Assembly: GCF_910593845.1 (NCBI RefSeq)
Contig: NZ_CAJVAS010000016.1
Span: 1 to 64,000, forward strand
Length of the DNA stretch: 64,000 nucleotides
From: Paenibacillus solanacearum
GTDB taxonomy: Bacteria > Bacillota > Bacilli > Paenibacillales > NBRC-103111
Direction of reading: 5' to 3'
Position numbers and translations under genes: made by a program. Under the pieces are notes generated by a model, which saw only the letters and a program-made list of their open reading frames with translations, searched no databases and had not been told where the DNA came from. This document shows positions 36,933 through 43,640 of this stretch, one piece after another; position 1 is the first letter of the stretch; every line of letters begins with the position of its first letter.

Positions 36933-37631
36933 ATGGGAGTATTTGCGAGAATTTTCGATATGTCGAAGGCAGCGGCGAACGAGGCGCTGAACAAGCTGGA
37001 GGACCCGGTGATGATGCTGAACCATTATCTCCGCAGCATGAAGGAGGAAATCGATACCGCGCAGCGTTCCTTGAGCAAACAAGTCGCGGCCGAGCGCGTG
37101 CTGAAACAGCGCATCGATGAATATAACGAGCTGGCGGCCGAGTGGGAGCGCAAGGCAGCCGAACTCCTCGCAAGCGGGCTGGAAGCGGAAGCGCGTCACG
37201 CCTTAAGCACCAAGCTTCATTATGTGGATAAAGGGCTTGCATGCGCTGAGCAGTACGGAGCGGCAAGGCTGCATACGGAAGAAATAGTTCAACAGCTCGA
37301 GCGATTGAAATCCGAATATGCCGTCATGCAAGAGAAACGTACAGAGCTTGCCGCACGCGCGCAAAAAATGGCGTCGCAGCAAGCGAAGTCGTCCGCTGCT
37401 TCCGGTCACTACCGCTTTGAAGGCGGATACGCAGCGAGCGGCTTCCAACGGATCGAGGAAAAAATTATGCAATGGGAAGCGCAGACCGAGCTGGCCGGCC
37501 AATCGTACGGCCGTGGACAAGGACCATACGCCGCATCCGGCGCCGACCCGTTGTCCGAAGCAAACCGTGACGCGCGGATTGAGGAACATCTTGCAAGGCT
37601 CAAGCAGCAATCGCCGGCAAAGGGGCAATAA
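36933..37631 (+). CDS. PspA/IM30 family protein
   Basis: A 232-residue ESCRT-III-like membrane-maintenance protein. The amphipathic start GVFARIFDMSKAAANEALNKLEDP is followed by long coiled-coil helices to about residue 150 and a Gly/Ala/Tyr-rich segment. A short C-terminal helix closes the protein. It is co-directional with PspC just upstream and ends at a strong terminator. In Bacilli such genes are induced by envelope stress; no LiaRS-like kinase is adjacent here. Confidence 0.92.
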   Translation: MGVFARIFDMSKAAANEALNKLEDPVMMLNHYLRSMKEEIDTAQRSLSKQVAAERVLKQRIDEYNELAAEWERKAAELLASGLEAEARHALSTKLHYVDKGLACAEQYGAARLHTEEIVQQLERLKSEYAVMQEKRTELAARAQKMASQQAKSSAASGHYRFEGGYAASGFQRIEEKIMQWEAQTELAGQSYGRGQGPYAASGADPLSEANRDARIEEHLARLKQQSPAKGQ

Positions 37632-37651
37632 TTACCGCTTACAGCAATCAG

Positions 37652-37687
37652 GCGTCTCCCCACCTCTCCGTGGCGGAGATGCTTTTT
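37652..37687 (+). terminator. Terminator of pspC-pspA
   Basis: Stem GCGTCTCCCCACC / GTGGCGGAGATGC with a 5-nt loop is followed by T5 and a further T-rich tail. Confidence 0.9.
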
Positions 37688-37851
37688 CATTTTCGGAAGC
37701 CGCGTCGCGTTACATCACGTTCCGCTTCGATCCCGTACGATCCCCGAACATTTCCATCGAAGAAGACCCGCCTGCGAGGCATACTCCTTGATATATTGCT
37801 CATTCTATAAGCTGAGCAGCACATTCCACCGATCACGAAAGGAGCTTCCCT

Positions 37852-38154
37852 ATGTCGATTACGATGAACCCCCCGGCTCCGCAGGCACAAGTGCCGATTC
37901 CTGTGCCGCCGCGCGTCATTACGACTAAAGATTTGATGTACCTGAAAGACGCGCTCTCCTGGGAGCTGAACGCATTTAAGAAATTTCACTTTTACGCGCA
38001 GCAGGCGACGAATCCGCAGATCAAGCAGACGCTCGACAAGGCGGGACAAATGCACCAGCGCCACTACCAGAAGCTGTTGACGCACCTGCAGGTCGACAAC
38101 AACGCCGCCATGGCCAAGCTGCCTTCGCAGTCGTCGCAGCAAACGTCCCACTAA
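37852..38154 (+). CDS. CotF-related spore coat protein, N-terminal type
   Basis: A 100-residue protein with a Pro-rich start (NPPAPQAQVPIPVPPRVITT) and a helical part with LKDALSWELNAFKKFHFYAQQATNPQIKQTLDKA. This ferritin-like helix pattern is found in small CotF-linked coat proteins of Paenibacillus. A strong AAAGGAG site precedes it. It lies 12 nt upstream of the CotF gene and would be expressed with it, probably in the mother cell during sporulation. Confidence 0.75.
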   Translation: MSITMNPPAPQAQVPIPVPPRVITTKDLMYLKDALSWELNAFKKFHFYAQQATNPQIKQTLDKAGQMHQRHYQKLLTHLQVDNNAAMAKLPSQSSQQTSH

Positions 38155-38166
38155 AGGAGCGATCTT

Positions 38167-38517
38167 ATGCAATCACAACAATGGCAAAACAATCAGCAAA
38201 TCGCAAATCCCCAAACCGGCCAGCTGCCTCAAGTGAAAGGGCCGGAAATGAACGACCGCGACTTCTTGAACGACGGTCTGGCAACTTGCAAATATTTGAC
38301 CGACAGCTTGACTGATGCGGTGCGCGAAGCGAGTCATGAGCAGCTTCATGCCGACATGCTGCAAATATTGACCGAGACGCATCAATGCGCGCGCGAGCTG
38401 TATAATGTCATGTTTCAGAACGGCTGGTACAAGCTCGAAGCGGAAGAGCAGCAAAAAATCCAGCAAGCACAGCAGCAGTTTAGCGGCTATTCCTCACAGT
38501 TTCCATATTCGGTGTAG
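38167..38517 (+). CDS. Spore coat protein CotF family
   Basis: A 116-residue Coat_F family protein. The core MNDRDFLNDGLATCKYLTDSLTDAVREASHEQLHADMLQIL and the following ARELYNVMFQNGWYKLEAE are typical of CotF-like spore coat components, flanked by Gln/Asn-rich ends. It is the second gene of a pair with its own AAAGGAG site and is followed by a terminator. Confidence 0.9.
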   Translation: MQSQQWQNNQQIANPQTGQLPQVKGPEMNDRDFLNDGLATCKYLTDSLTDAVREASHEQLHADMLQILTETHQCARELYNVMFQNGWYKLEAEEQQKIQQAQQQFSGYSSQFPYSV

Positions 38518-38536
38518 CGGACATCGGATAAACGCA

Positions 38537-38570
38537 GCAGCGCGCCTTCTCTTGAGGAAGGCGCGCTGTT
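38537..38570 (+). terminator. Terminator of the coat protein pair
   Basis: Stem GCAGCGCGCCTT / AAGGCGCGCTGT with an 8-nt loop is followed by a weak T run, 20 nt past the stop. Confidence 0.8.
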
Positions 38571-38624
38571 GTTATGATCCGCGGGCTCATACGTATGCAA
38601 GCGCGGTGAAATATTGCACTTGAT

Positions 38625-39053
38625 TTACTTGCGTCCTTGAGGCATTTCCTGGATACGGCAGTTGTGGAACGCAGTAATTTTCCATACTCCGTCTTGCTTG
38701 ACCACAACATTCGTATTGATCGAAGCCCGGCCGGTGGCATCCTGCGAAGGGTCAGCCAAGTTCGCCTCGCCAATCCCGTGCAGGACGGCTACCTGCGGGT
38801 CTATAAAGCGGGGATGCGGCTGTGAAGGAAGGCCGGATGTCAGCTTGGAGCCTTTAAGCGGCCCGTCAAACAACCATTGATGCACGTCGGCAATTTGCTG
38901 TCTTCCTTTCAAATGCTGTCCGTTGAACGTGACATAATCTGCGTCTTCCGTGAAGCATTCGCCGTAAGCTGCACCATCGCCGTTATTCCAGGCTTCGCTT
39001 AATACCGTAAACAGCTCGCCGATCGCATGAATGTCCTGCTGTTGATTGTACAT
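38625..39053 (-). CDS. SgcJ/EcaC family SnoaL-like protein
   Basis: A 142-residue protein of the NTF2-like (SnoaL/DUF4440) fold: IGELFTVLSEAWNNGDGAAYGECFTEDADYVTFNGQHLKGR matches the SgcJ/EcaC group, whose function is mostly unknown. ATG at 39053 and an in-frame TTG at 39059 share a GAGAGG site, so the start is uncertain. It is divergent from a MarR gene, with inverted repeats between them, so it is a likely target of that regulator. Confidence 0.88.
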   Translation of the reverse strand: MYNQQQDIHAIGELFTVLSEAWNNGDGAAYGECFTEDADYVTFNGQHLKGRQQIADVHQWLFDGPLKGSKLTSGLPSQPHPRFIDPQVAVLHGIGEANLADPSQDATGRASINTNVVVKQDGVWKITAFHNCRIQEMPQGRK

Positions 39054-39116
39054 AATCAATCCATCCTCTCGTATAAAATGGTGAGGCTCTCCAGGCTGTG
39101 ATATACTTGACGATAT

Positions 39117-39170
39117 TACCTTAATCAGAAAATAATCTTAGTAAACTATATATCTTAACAAATTAAGGTA
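39117..39170. promoter_or_regulatory. Inverted repeats between the SnoaL-like and marR genes
   Basis: TACCTTAAT (39117-39125) and its exact inverse ATTAAGGTA (39162-39170) flank an A+T-rich core with further CTTA/TAAG pieces, in the 145-nt gap between divergent genes. This is a likely MarR operator region overlapping both promoters. Confidence 0.5.
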
Positions 39171-39198
39171 TATTCATCTTAGCACTGGAGGTTTCGCC

Positions 39199-39690
39199 GT
39201 GTCAACCGAGAATCGCCAACCTTCGTCTCATGAGCTTACCGCGCTGCAGTGGGAATTGCTGCACGAACTGCGTCACAACAGCTCACGTGCCGTCATGCTC
39301 CATCAAATGATCGCAGACCGGCTCGGCTTGAATGCTACAGACCATAAGTGCCTCGATTATTTGAACCGTTCCGGACCGGTCACCGCCGGACAGCTGGCCG
39401 AATTAACGGGACTTACTACCGGAGCGATCACCAACGTCATCGACCGGCTGGAACAAGCCGGCTATGTAATCCGCGATAAAGATCCGAACGACCGCAGACG
39501 CGTTGTCGTCAAGCCGGCCCCCGCCGCAACCGGCCATATGTCTCCACTGTTCGAGTCTCTGTTTCAATCGACGCTTGCCCTCGTATCCCGTTACTCGGAA
39601 CAGGATGCTCGCCTGATCGTCGACTTTCTGCAACAATGCAACGCGATCGCATTGGAGGAGATGAACAAGCTTAAGGAGCAGCGCCCGTAA
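39199..39690 (+). CDS. MarR family transcriptional regulator
   Basis: A 163-residue winged-helix regulator with VTAGQLAELTGLTTGAITNVIDRLEQAGYVIRDKDPNDRRRVVV, which covers the recognition helix and wing of MarR proteins. GTG at 39199 has GGAGG 8 nt upstream. MarR proteins usually repress their own gene and a divergent neighbour until a ligand binds; here that neighbour is the SnoaL-like gene. The ligand is unknown. Confidence 0.93.
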   Translation: MSTENRQPSSHELTALQWELLHELRHNSSRAVMLHQMIADRLGLNATDHKCLDYLNRSGPVTAGQLAELTGLTTGAITNVIDRLEQAGYVIRDKDPNDRRRVVVKPAPAATGHMSPLFESLFQSTLALVSRYSEQDARLIVDFLQQCNAIALEEMNKLKEQRP

Positions 39691-39723
39691 CGTCGCTTCA
39701 CTCCTCGTTCCCATGAACGGCAA

Positions 39724-39752
39724 TTTCATTTATAGCCCCTCTATGCTATGAT
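39724..39752 (+). promoter_or_regulatory. Promoter of the methyltransferase leader
   Basis: TATGAT (39747-39752) is a good -10; TTTCAT (39724-39729) with a 17-nt spacer is a weak -35. Transcription would start near 39759, about 30 nt before the leader peptide. Confidence 0.45.
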
Positions 39753-39790
39753 TAAACGGTCAACATCTCATCTTTCACGAGGAGTTTATT

Positions 39791-39820
39791 ATGATCATCC
39801 AATTCATTCGTTACAGGTAA
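39791..39820 (+). CDS. Leader peptide MIIQFIRYR
   Basis: A nine-codon frame (ATG 39791 to TAA 39818-39820) with a strong GAGGAG site 6 nt upstream. The peptide is MIIQFIRYR. It ends in Arg-Tyr-Arg, a match to the Arg/Lys-X-Arg/Lys motif at which macrolide-bound ribosomes are known to stall (as in the ErmD leader). It lies before a terminator-like hairpin and an rRNA methyltransferase gene. Its role as a drug-sensing leader is inferred. Confidence 0.7.
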   Translation: MIIQFIRYR

Positions 39821-39824
39821 TGTG

Positions 39825-39896
39825 AGGCACAGCGCATGAAACCCCGCCTTTTTTCAAAAAGCGAAGGCTGAGGGTTTATTTGTCTGTGCCTTTATT
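39825..39896 (+). promoter_or_regulatory. Attenuator hairpin upstream of the rRNA methyltransferase
   Basis: Arms AGGCACAG / CTGTGCCT (39825-39832 and 39884-39891) enclose a second stem, ATgAAACCC / GGGTTTAT, and an inner GCCTT/AAGGC, all nested. TTTATT follows. Placed five nt after the leader stop, it can act as a transcription attenuator. The nearby ATTCATTC copies give alternative pairings (see findings). Confidence 0.65.
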
Positions 39897-39932
39897 CATT
39901 CACCGATTACGAATGAATGGGGTGTTTTTGCT

Positions 39933-40817
39933 TTGTCTGCAAATAAAATAAATTCGTCTGCCGACCGCCTGACGGAATCCAGCGGCCTGTTCCGCTGCCC
40001 GCTTTGCTTCCGGCCCATGCATGTGTTCGAACGAAAAAGTCTGGTTTGTGCCGAACGGCATAGCTTTGATCTGTCCCGGTACGGGTATGTCAATTTCGTC
40101 TCCCGGCCGGTCAAAGCCAAGTACGATAAAGAGCTGTTTGCCTCGCGTAAAATGTTAAGCGATCACGGCTTCTTCAAGCCGCTCGATACGTTCATATCCG
40201 AATGGATCCTGCGCGCGCTGCCGCCAGGGCGTTCACCCGTTCAAATGTTCGACGCCGGTTGCGGGGAAGGCTCCCGGCTGTCTTCCATAACGAAGCTCGT
40301 TTGCGATCAGACAACGAGAAGGGTAACCGCCGTCGGATTGGATATTGCCAAAGAAGCGGTGGCCATGGCGGCCAGGCATGATCCGCAATCGGTCTGGTGC
40401 GTCGGCGATCTGGCCCGGTGCCCGCTCGCAAGCGAACAATTTCAGTTCATAGTCAATCTACTATCCCCCTCCAATTACAGCGAATTTCGGCGCATGCTGG
40501 TGGAAGACGGGACGATGATCAAGGTCGTACCCGGCGCCCGTTATTTACAGGAGCTGCGCGCGCTCGTATACGGCGCTGATCGCAGGCCTGCGATTAGCAG
40601 CGATACGCAAGCGCTGTTCGAAAGGCACTTTGACCCGCTGCATAAAGAACGGCTGCAATATGCCGTTCGTGTAGAACGACCGCTCCTTGCGCACCTGGTT
40701 CGCATGACGCCGCTCGCTTGGGGAGCGACGGATGAAGCGCTGCAGCAAGTGCTGTCGCTGGACCTTATCGATATGACAGTCGATTTGACGGTGCTGATCG
40801 GGCGTAAAGGAACATAA
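39933..40817 (+). CDS. rlmA: 23S rRNA (guanine-N1)-methyltransferase, RlmA/TlrB type
   Basis: A 294-residue methyltransferase. A zinc-binding N-terminus (Cys22, Cys25, Cys39, His43 in RCPLCFRPM and LVCAERHSFD) precedes the SAM-binding fold (MFDAGCGEGS, about 105-114), as in RlmA-I (G745) and RlmA-II/TlrB (G748) enzymes. RlmA-II methylation contributes to resistance to tylosin-type macrolides. TTG at 39933 follows GGGGTG by 8 nt. A leader peptide with attenuator upstream suggests drug-induced expression. Which guanine is modified cannot be read from the sequence. Confidence 0.88.
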   Translation: MSANKINSSADRLTESSGLFRCPLCFRPMHVFERKSLVCAERHSFDLSRYGYVNFVSRPVKAKYDKELFASRKMLSDHGFFKPLDTFISEWILRALPPGRSPVQMFDAGCGEGSRLSSITKLVCDQTTRRVTAVGLDIAKEAVAMAARHDPQSVWCVGDLARCPLASEQFQFIVNLLSPSNYSEFRRMLVEDGTMIKVVPGARYLQELRALVYGADRRPAISSDTQALFERHFDPLHKERLQYAVRVERPLLAHLVRMTPLAWGATDEALQQVLSLDLIDMTVDLTVLIGRKGT

Positions 40818-40847
40818 CCGCATGCCTCCCTGACAGCCATTAACGCC

Positions 40848-40889
40848 AAAGACCGGAGACGCCTCTCGAGGCTCTCCGGTCTTTGTTTT
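40848..40889 (+). terminator. Terminator of rlmA
   Basis: A long stem AAAGACCGGAGA / TCTCCGGTCTTT with an inner GCCT/AGGC pairing is followed by GTTTTG. Confidence 0.9.
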
Positions 40890-40963
40890 GTTCACAACAC
40901 GGACTCACAATCCATGCCATGCCGCTGCTTCTTTCCGTGCCGCTCCGGCCGGTAATCGGCTGC

Positions 40964-41635
40964 TCAATGCGGCTGCACTTCGATCGTCTTGACAGTCGAT
41001 ATTTCCTGAATGAAGGGCATTAACTGCTCCAAGCCGAAGTTTCCCGGCAGCTTAATCTGCAGATCGAGGAACAATTCGGATTCGTCCGTTCCTCTGCTCT
41101 CGACATGGAAGCTGAGCAGTGCAATGCCTTTCGCTTGGAGTGCCTGCTGCACATACGCCACGCTGCCCTGCTCATTGCGGATTTGCATCGTCAAGTGCTC
41201 CGTCCTTGGCGTCGCCAGCCAGTTGTACCGGGTATGCAGCACGATTTGGGCGATCAAGATGACGAGCGTGACGCCGATGCCGAGCAGGTACAGCCCCGAC
41301 CCGATTGCCATCCCCATTCCGGCCGTCGCCCAAACGCCCGCCGCGGTCGTCAGCCCTTTCACCGTCTGTTTCTGCATAAAGATCATGCCTGCGCCAAGAA
41401 AGCCTACGCCGCTAACCACCTGCGCCGCGACCCGTGAAGGGTCGAGCGATAAATTGGACCAGCCGATCTGGTCCTGAAAGCCGTATTTCGAAATGACCAT
41501 CATCAGACTGGCGCCCAAAGCGACGACAAAATGCGTCCGGATGCCCGCCTCCTTCATCCGATTTTTGCGTTCGTATCCGATCAATGCGCCGCAAAGGCCG
41601 GCCACGACGACCCGCAGCAAATAATCCCATTCCAT
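40964..41635 (-). CDS. MgtC/SapB family membrane protein
   Basis: A 223-residue protein with the MgtC N-domain: about five hydrophobic segments including GALIGYERKNRMKEAGIRTHFVVALGASLMM and the GVGFLGAGMIF motif. The C-terminal cytoplasmic ACT-like domain is present (LTMQIRNEQGSVAYVQQALQAKGIALLSF). MgtC proteins modulate Mg2+ and acid adaptation and, in some bacteria, ATP synthase. ATG at 41635 follows GGGAGG. It follows a second, shorter MgtC-like gene in the same direction. Confidence 0.93.
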   Translation of the reverse strand: MEWDYLLRVVVAGLCGALIGYERKNRMKEAGIRTHFVVALGASLMMVISKYGFQDQIGWSNLSLDPSRVAAQVVSGVGFLGAGMIFMQKQTVKGLTTAAGVWATAGMGMAIGSGLYLLGIGVTLVILIAQIVLHTRYNWLATPRTEHLTMQIRNEQGSVAYVQQALQAKGIALLSFHVESRGTDESELFLDLQIKLPGNFGLEQLMPFIQEISTVKTIEVQPH

Positions 41636-41660
41636 GAGAGTTCCTCCCGATCCATAATAC

Positions 41661-42131
41661 TCATTTCTCTTGATTCGACCGGAGCGATACCGGCAGCTTG
41701 ACAACCAGCACGCCGATCAAGGCGCATAGTACCGCGCATTCATAAAACCCGTCTCCGGTGCAAAATCCGATCACCATTGTAACGAACAGCTGGCTTACTT
41801 CTTCCATATCCTTGCCGAGCGGCACCACGCCGAACAACAGCCCCCCGGCCATAAATCCGATGACGCTGATTACGGCCCCGTATGCATGCGCAGAGAAGAA
41901 ATGAACCAGCGCCCCCGCCTCGCTTAACGCGGCCATTCCGTACACACACAGCAGCATGACGGCGGCCGACAGCAAGCAGACGGAGACGCTCGCCAGTACC
42001 CAGACAGCGGCACCGCGGCGCTTGACCCTTCCGGTCACTCCCAGCATTCCCCCCAGCAGGACGGCAGCAGCCAGCCGGAATACAACTTGACCTAACGTAA
42101 GATGCCCCGCGGCAAACGGGATGACTGCCAT
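41661..42131 (-). CDS. Short MgtC-like membrane protein
   Basis: A 156-residue protein of four to five hydrophobic segments arranged as in the MgtC N-domain: FRLAAAVLLGGMLGVTGRVKRRGAAVWVLASVSVC, VISVIGFMAGGLLFG and FCTGDGFYECAVLCALIGVLVVKL. The C-terminal cytoplasmic domain is missing. A GGGAG site precedes ATG 42131. It lies 25 nt before the full MgtC gene, so the two could form a hetero-oligomer; that is inference. Confidence 0.75.
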   Translation of the reverse strand: MAVIPFAAGHLTLGQVVFRLAAAVLLGGMLGVTGRVKRRGAAVWVLASVSVCLLSAAVMLLCVYGMAALSEAGALVHFFSAHAYGAVISVIGFMAGGLLFGVVPLGKDMEEVSQLFVTMVIGFCTGDGFYECAVLCALIGVLVVKLPVSLRSNQEK

Positions 42132-42149
42132 ACGATCACTCCCTTCATT

Positions 42150-43502
42150 CTAGTCGCTCCCGCTCCCGGCGCTTACGGGCGAAGCAAACGGCGCAAGCGC
42201 CCGATCAGCTTCCTCCTGCGCCGTGCGCAAAGCTTCCTCGGGCGCGGCCTTTCCCGTTAACGCCCGCTGGATGCCGTCACTTAACGCTTTCGTCACCCGG
42301 TCGTTGTTATGCGTCGAAAGCTCGGCTTGCGCGTAATGAAGCTGCTGGCGTCCAACCAGCGCCGCCGGAAACGCGCGAATGTATTGTTTCATGCTTTCCG
42401 TCTCGTAAGCGGATTTGCGGACGGCCACATACCCGGTATCGATGCTCCACTTCGCAACGCGTTCGGGCTCGGTCATCCATTTGATGAATTTCCATGCCGC
42501 TTCCTGGTTTTTCTTCGGAATGCCTTTGAAAATAAAAAAGTTGCCTCCGCCGGTCGGCGTACCGAGCCGCTTGTTTTTCGGCGGGGCGCTGACGCCGAAG
42601 TCGAACGGCGCATTCAGCTTGACGTTCGCCAAATTGCCGGTCGTGTGGAACATCATGGCTGTCTTGCCCTGCAAAAAGTCGCGGGGCGCCGTCTCCCAAT
42701 CGATGATGGAGGCGGGCATCGCCTGATGTTTTCGGGACAAATCGAGCCAATACTGCAGCGATTCCCGGTTTTCCGCCGTGTCATAGTACACGGCCTTGCC
42801 GTCCTCAGACATCAGATTGCGGCCGTTTTGCAGCGCCAGCGCCTGCAGCATCCAGGTCGAGACCGTCGGCGCCGACGACGGGATTTCGATCCCCCACCGC
42901 CCAGGCCGAGTTAGTTGCTTCGCCATCGCCGCCAGCTGCTCCCAGGTCTCGGGAGGCCGGCCCGGATCCAGGCCGGCCGCGGCGAATGCATCTTTATTGT
43001 AATAAAGCACGACGGTGCTTCGCTGAAACGGAATGCCGTACGTCTTGCCTCCGGTCTGCGCGTTCGCCAGCAGCGCCGGGTAGAAATCGGACAAGTAGTC
43101 CGATCCTTGTTCCTGGGATATAAATTCGTCCAGCGGTACGATCGCATCCATGTCGAGCAGCGTGAACAGCTCTGTTGCCCGGAGAATCGCCACATCGGGC
43201 GGATTTTTCCCCTGGATGGCCGCCTCCGTCTTCACGGTCGTGTCATCGTAATTGCCCGTGTACACCGGTCTGACCTTCACCTTCGGATTCGCTTCCATGA
43301 ACTCGCCGACCATACTCTCGATGGTCGGGGTCAGCGGACCGCCCACATCGACGGGATAATAAAACGACATCTCGATGATGTCCTCCGCCGGGTCGCCGCC
43401 GCGCCCCTCAGCGGATCGGTCGTACCCGGAATCCGTACCGCAGCCCGAAAGAACCGCGGCCGCCCACACAGCGACGAGCACTGCCGCCAACTTCGCCCTC
43501 AT
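42150..43502 (-). CDS. Extracellular sugar-binding lipoprotein (ABC transporter)
   Basis: A 450-residue family-1 solute-binding protein. The signal peptide ends at lipobox LSGC (Cys21). Typical parts are VRPVYTGNYDDTTVKTEAAIQGKNPPDVAILRA, GIPFQRSTVVLYYNKDAFAAAGLDP and WKFIKWMTEPERVAKWS. It would bind a glycerol-phosphate- or oligosaccharide-like ligand outside the cell. ATG at 43502 follows GAGGAGGG. No permease or ATPase genes are adjacent. It is divergent from a YesM-type kinase, suggesting joint regulation or a sensing role. Confidence 0.92.
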   Translation of the reverse strand: MRAKLAAVLVAVWAAAVLSGCGTDSGYDRSAEGRGGDPAEDIIEMSFYYPVDVGGPLTPTIESMVGEFMEANPKVKVRPVYTGNYDDTTVKTEAAIQGKNPPDVAILRATELFTLLDMDAIVPLDEFISQEQGSDYLSDFYPALLANAQTGGKTYGIPFQRSTVVLYYNKDAFAAAGLDPGRPPETWEQLAAMAKQLTRPGRWGIEIPSSAPTVSTWMLQALALQNGRNLMSEDGKAVYYDTAENRESLQYWLDLSRKHQAMPASIIDWETAPRDFLQGKTAMMFHTTGNLANVKLNAPFDFGVSAPPKNKRLGTPTGGGNFFIFKGIPKKNQEAAWKFIKWMTEPERVAKWSIDTGYVAVRKSAYETESMKQYIRAFPAALVGRQQLHYAQAELSTHNNDRVTKALSDGIQRALTGKAAPEEALRTAQEEADRALAPFASPVSAGSGSD

Positions 43503-43640
43503 GTGGCTCCCTCCTCGAACGTACATTTAGTCTATCGGAATGGCTCGCTGCACGAAACCAAGCAGCGTTAAGATATAGTTCGAATTATTAAGGTATGATA
43601 AAATAAACAAACGATTTTTGAAACGTAGAAGGTGCTGACC

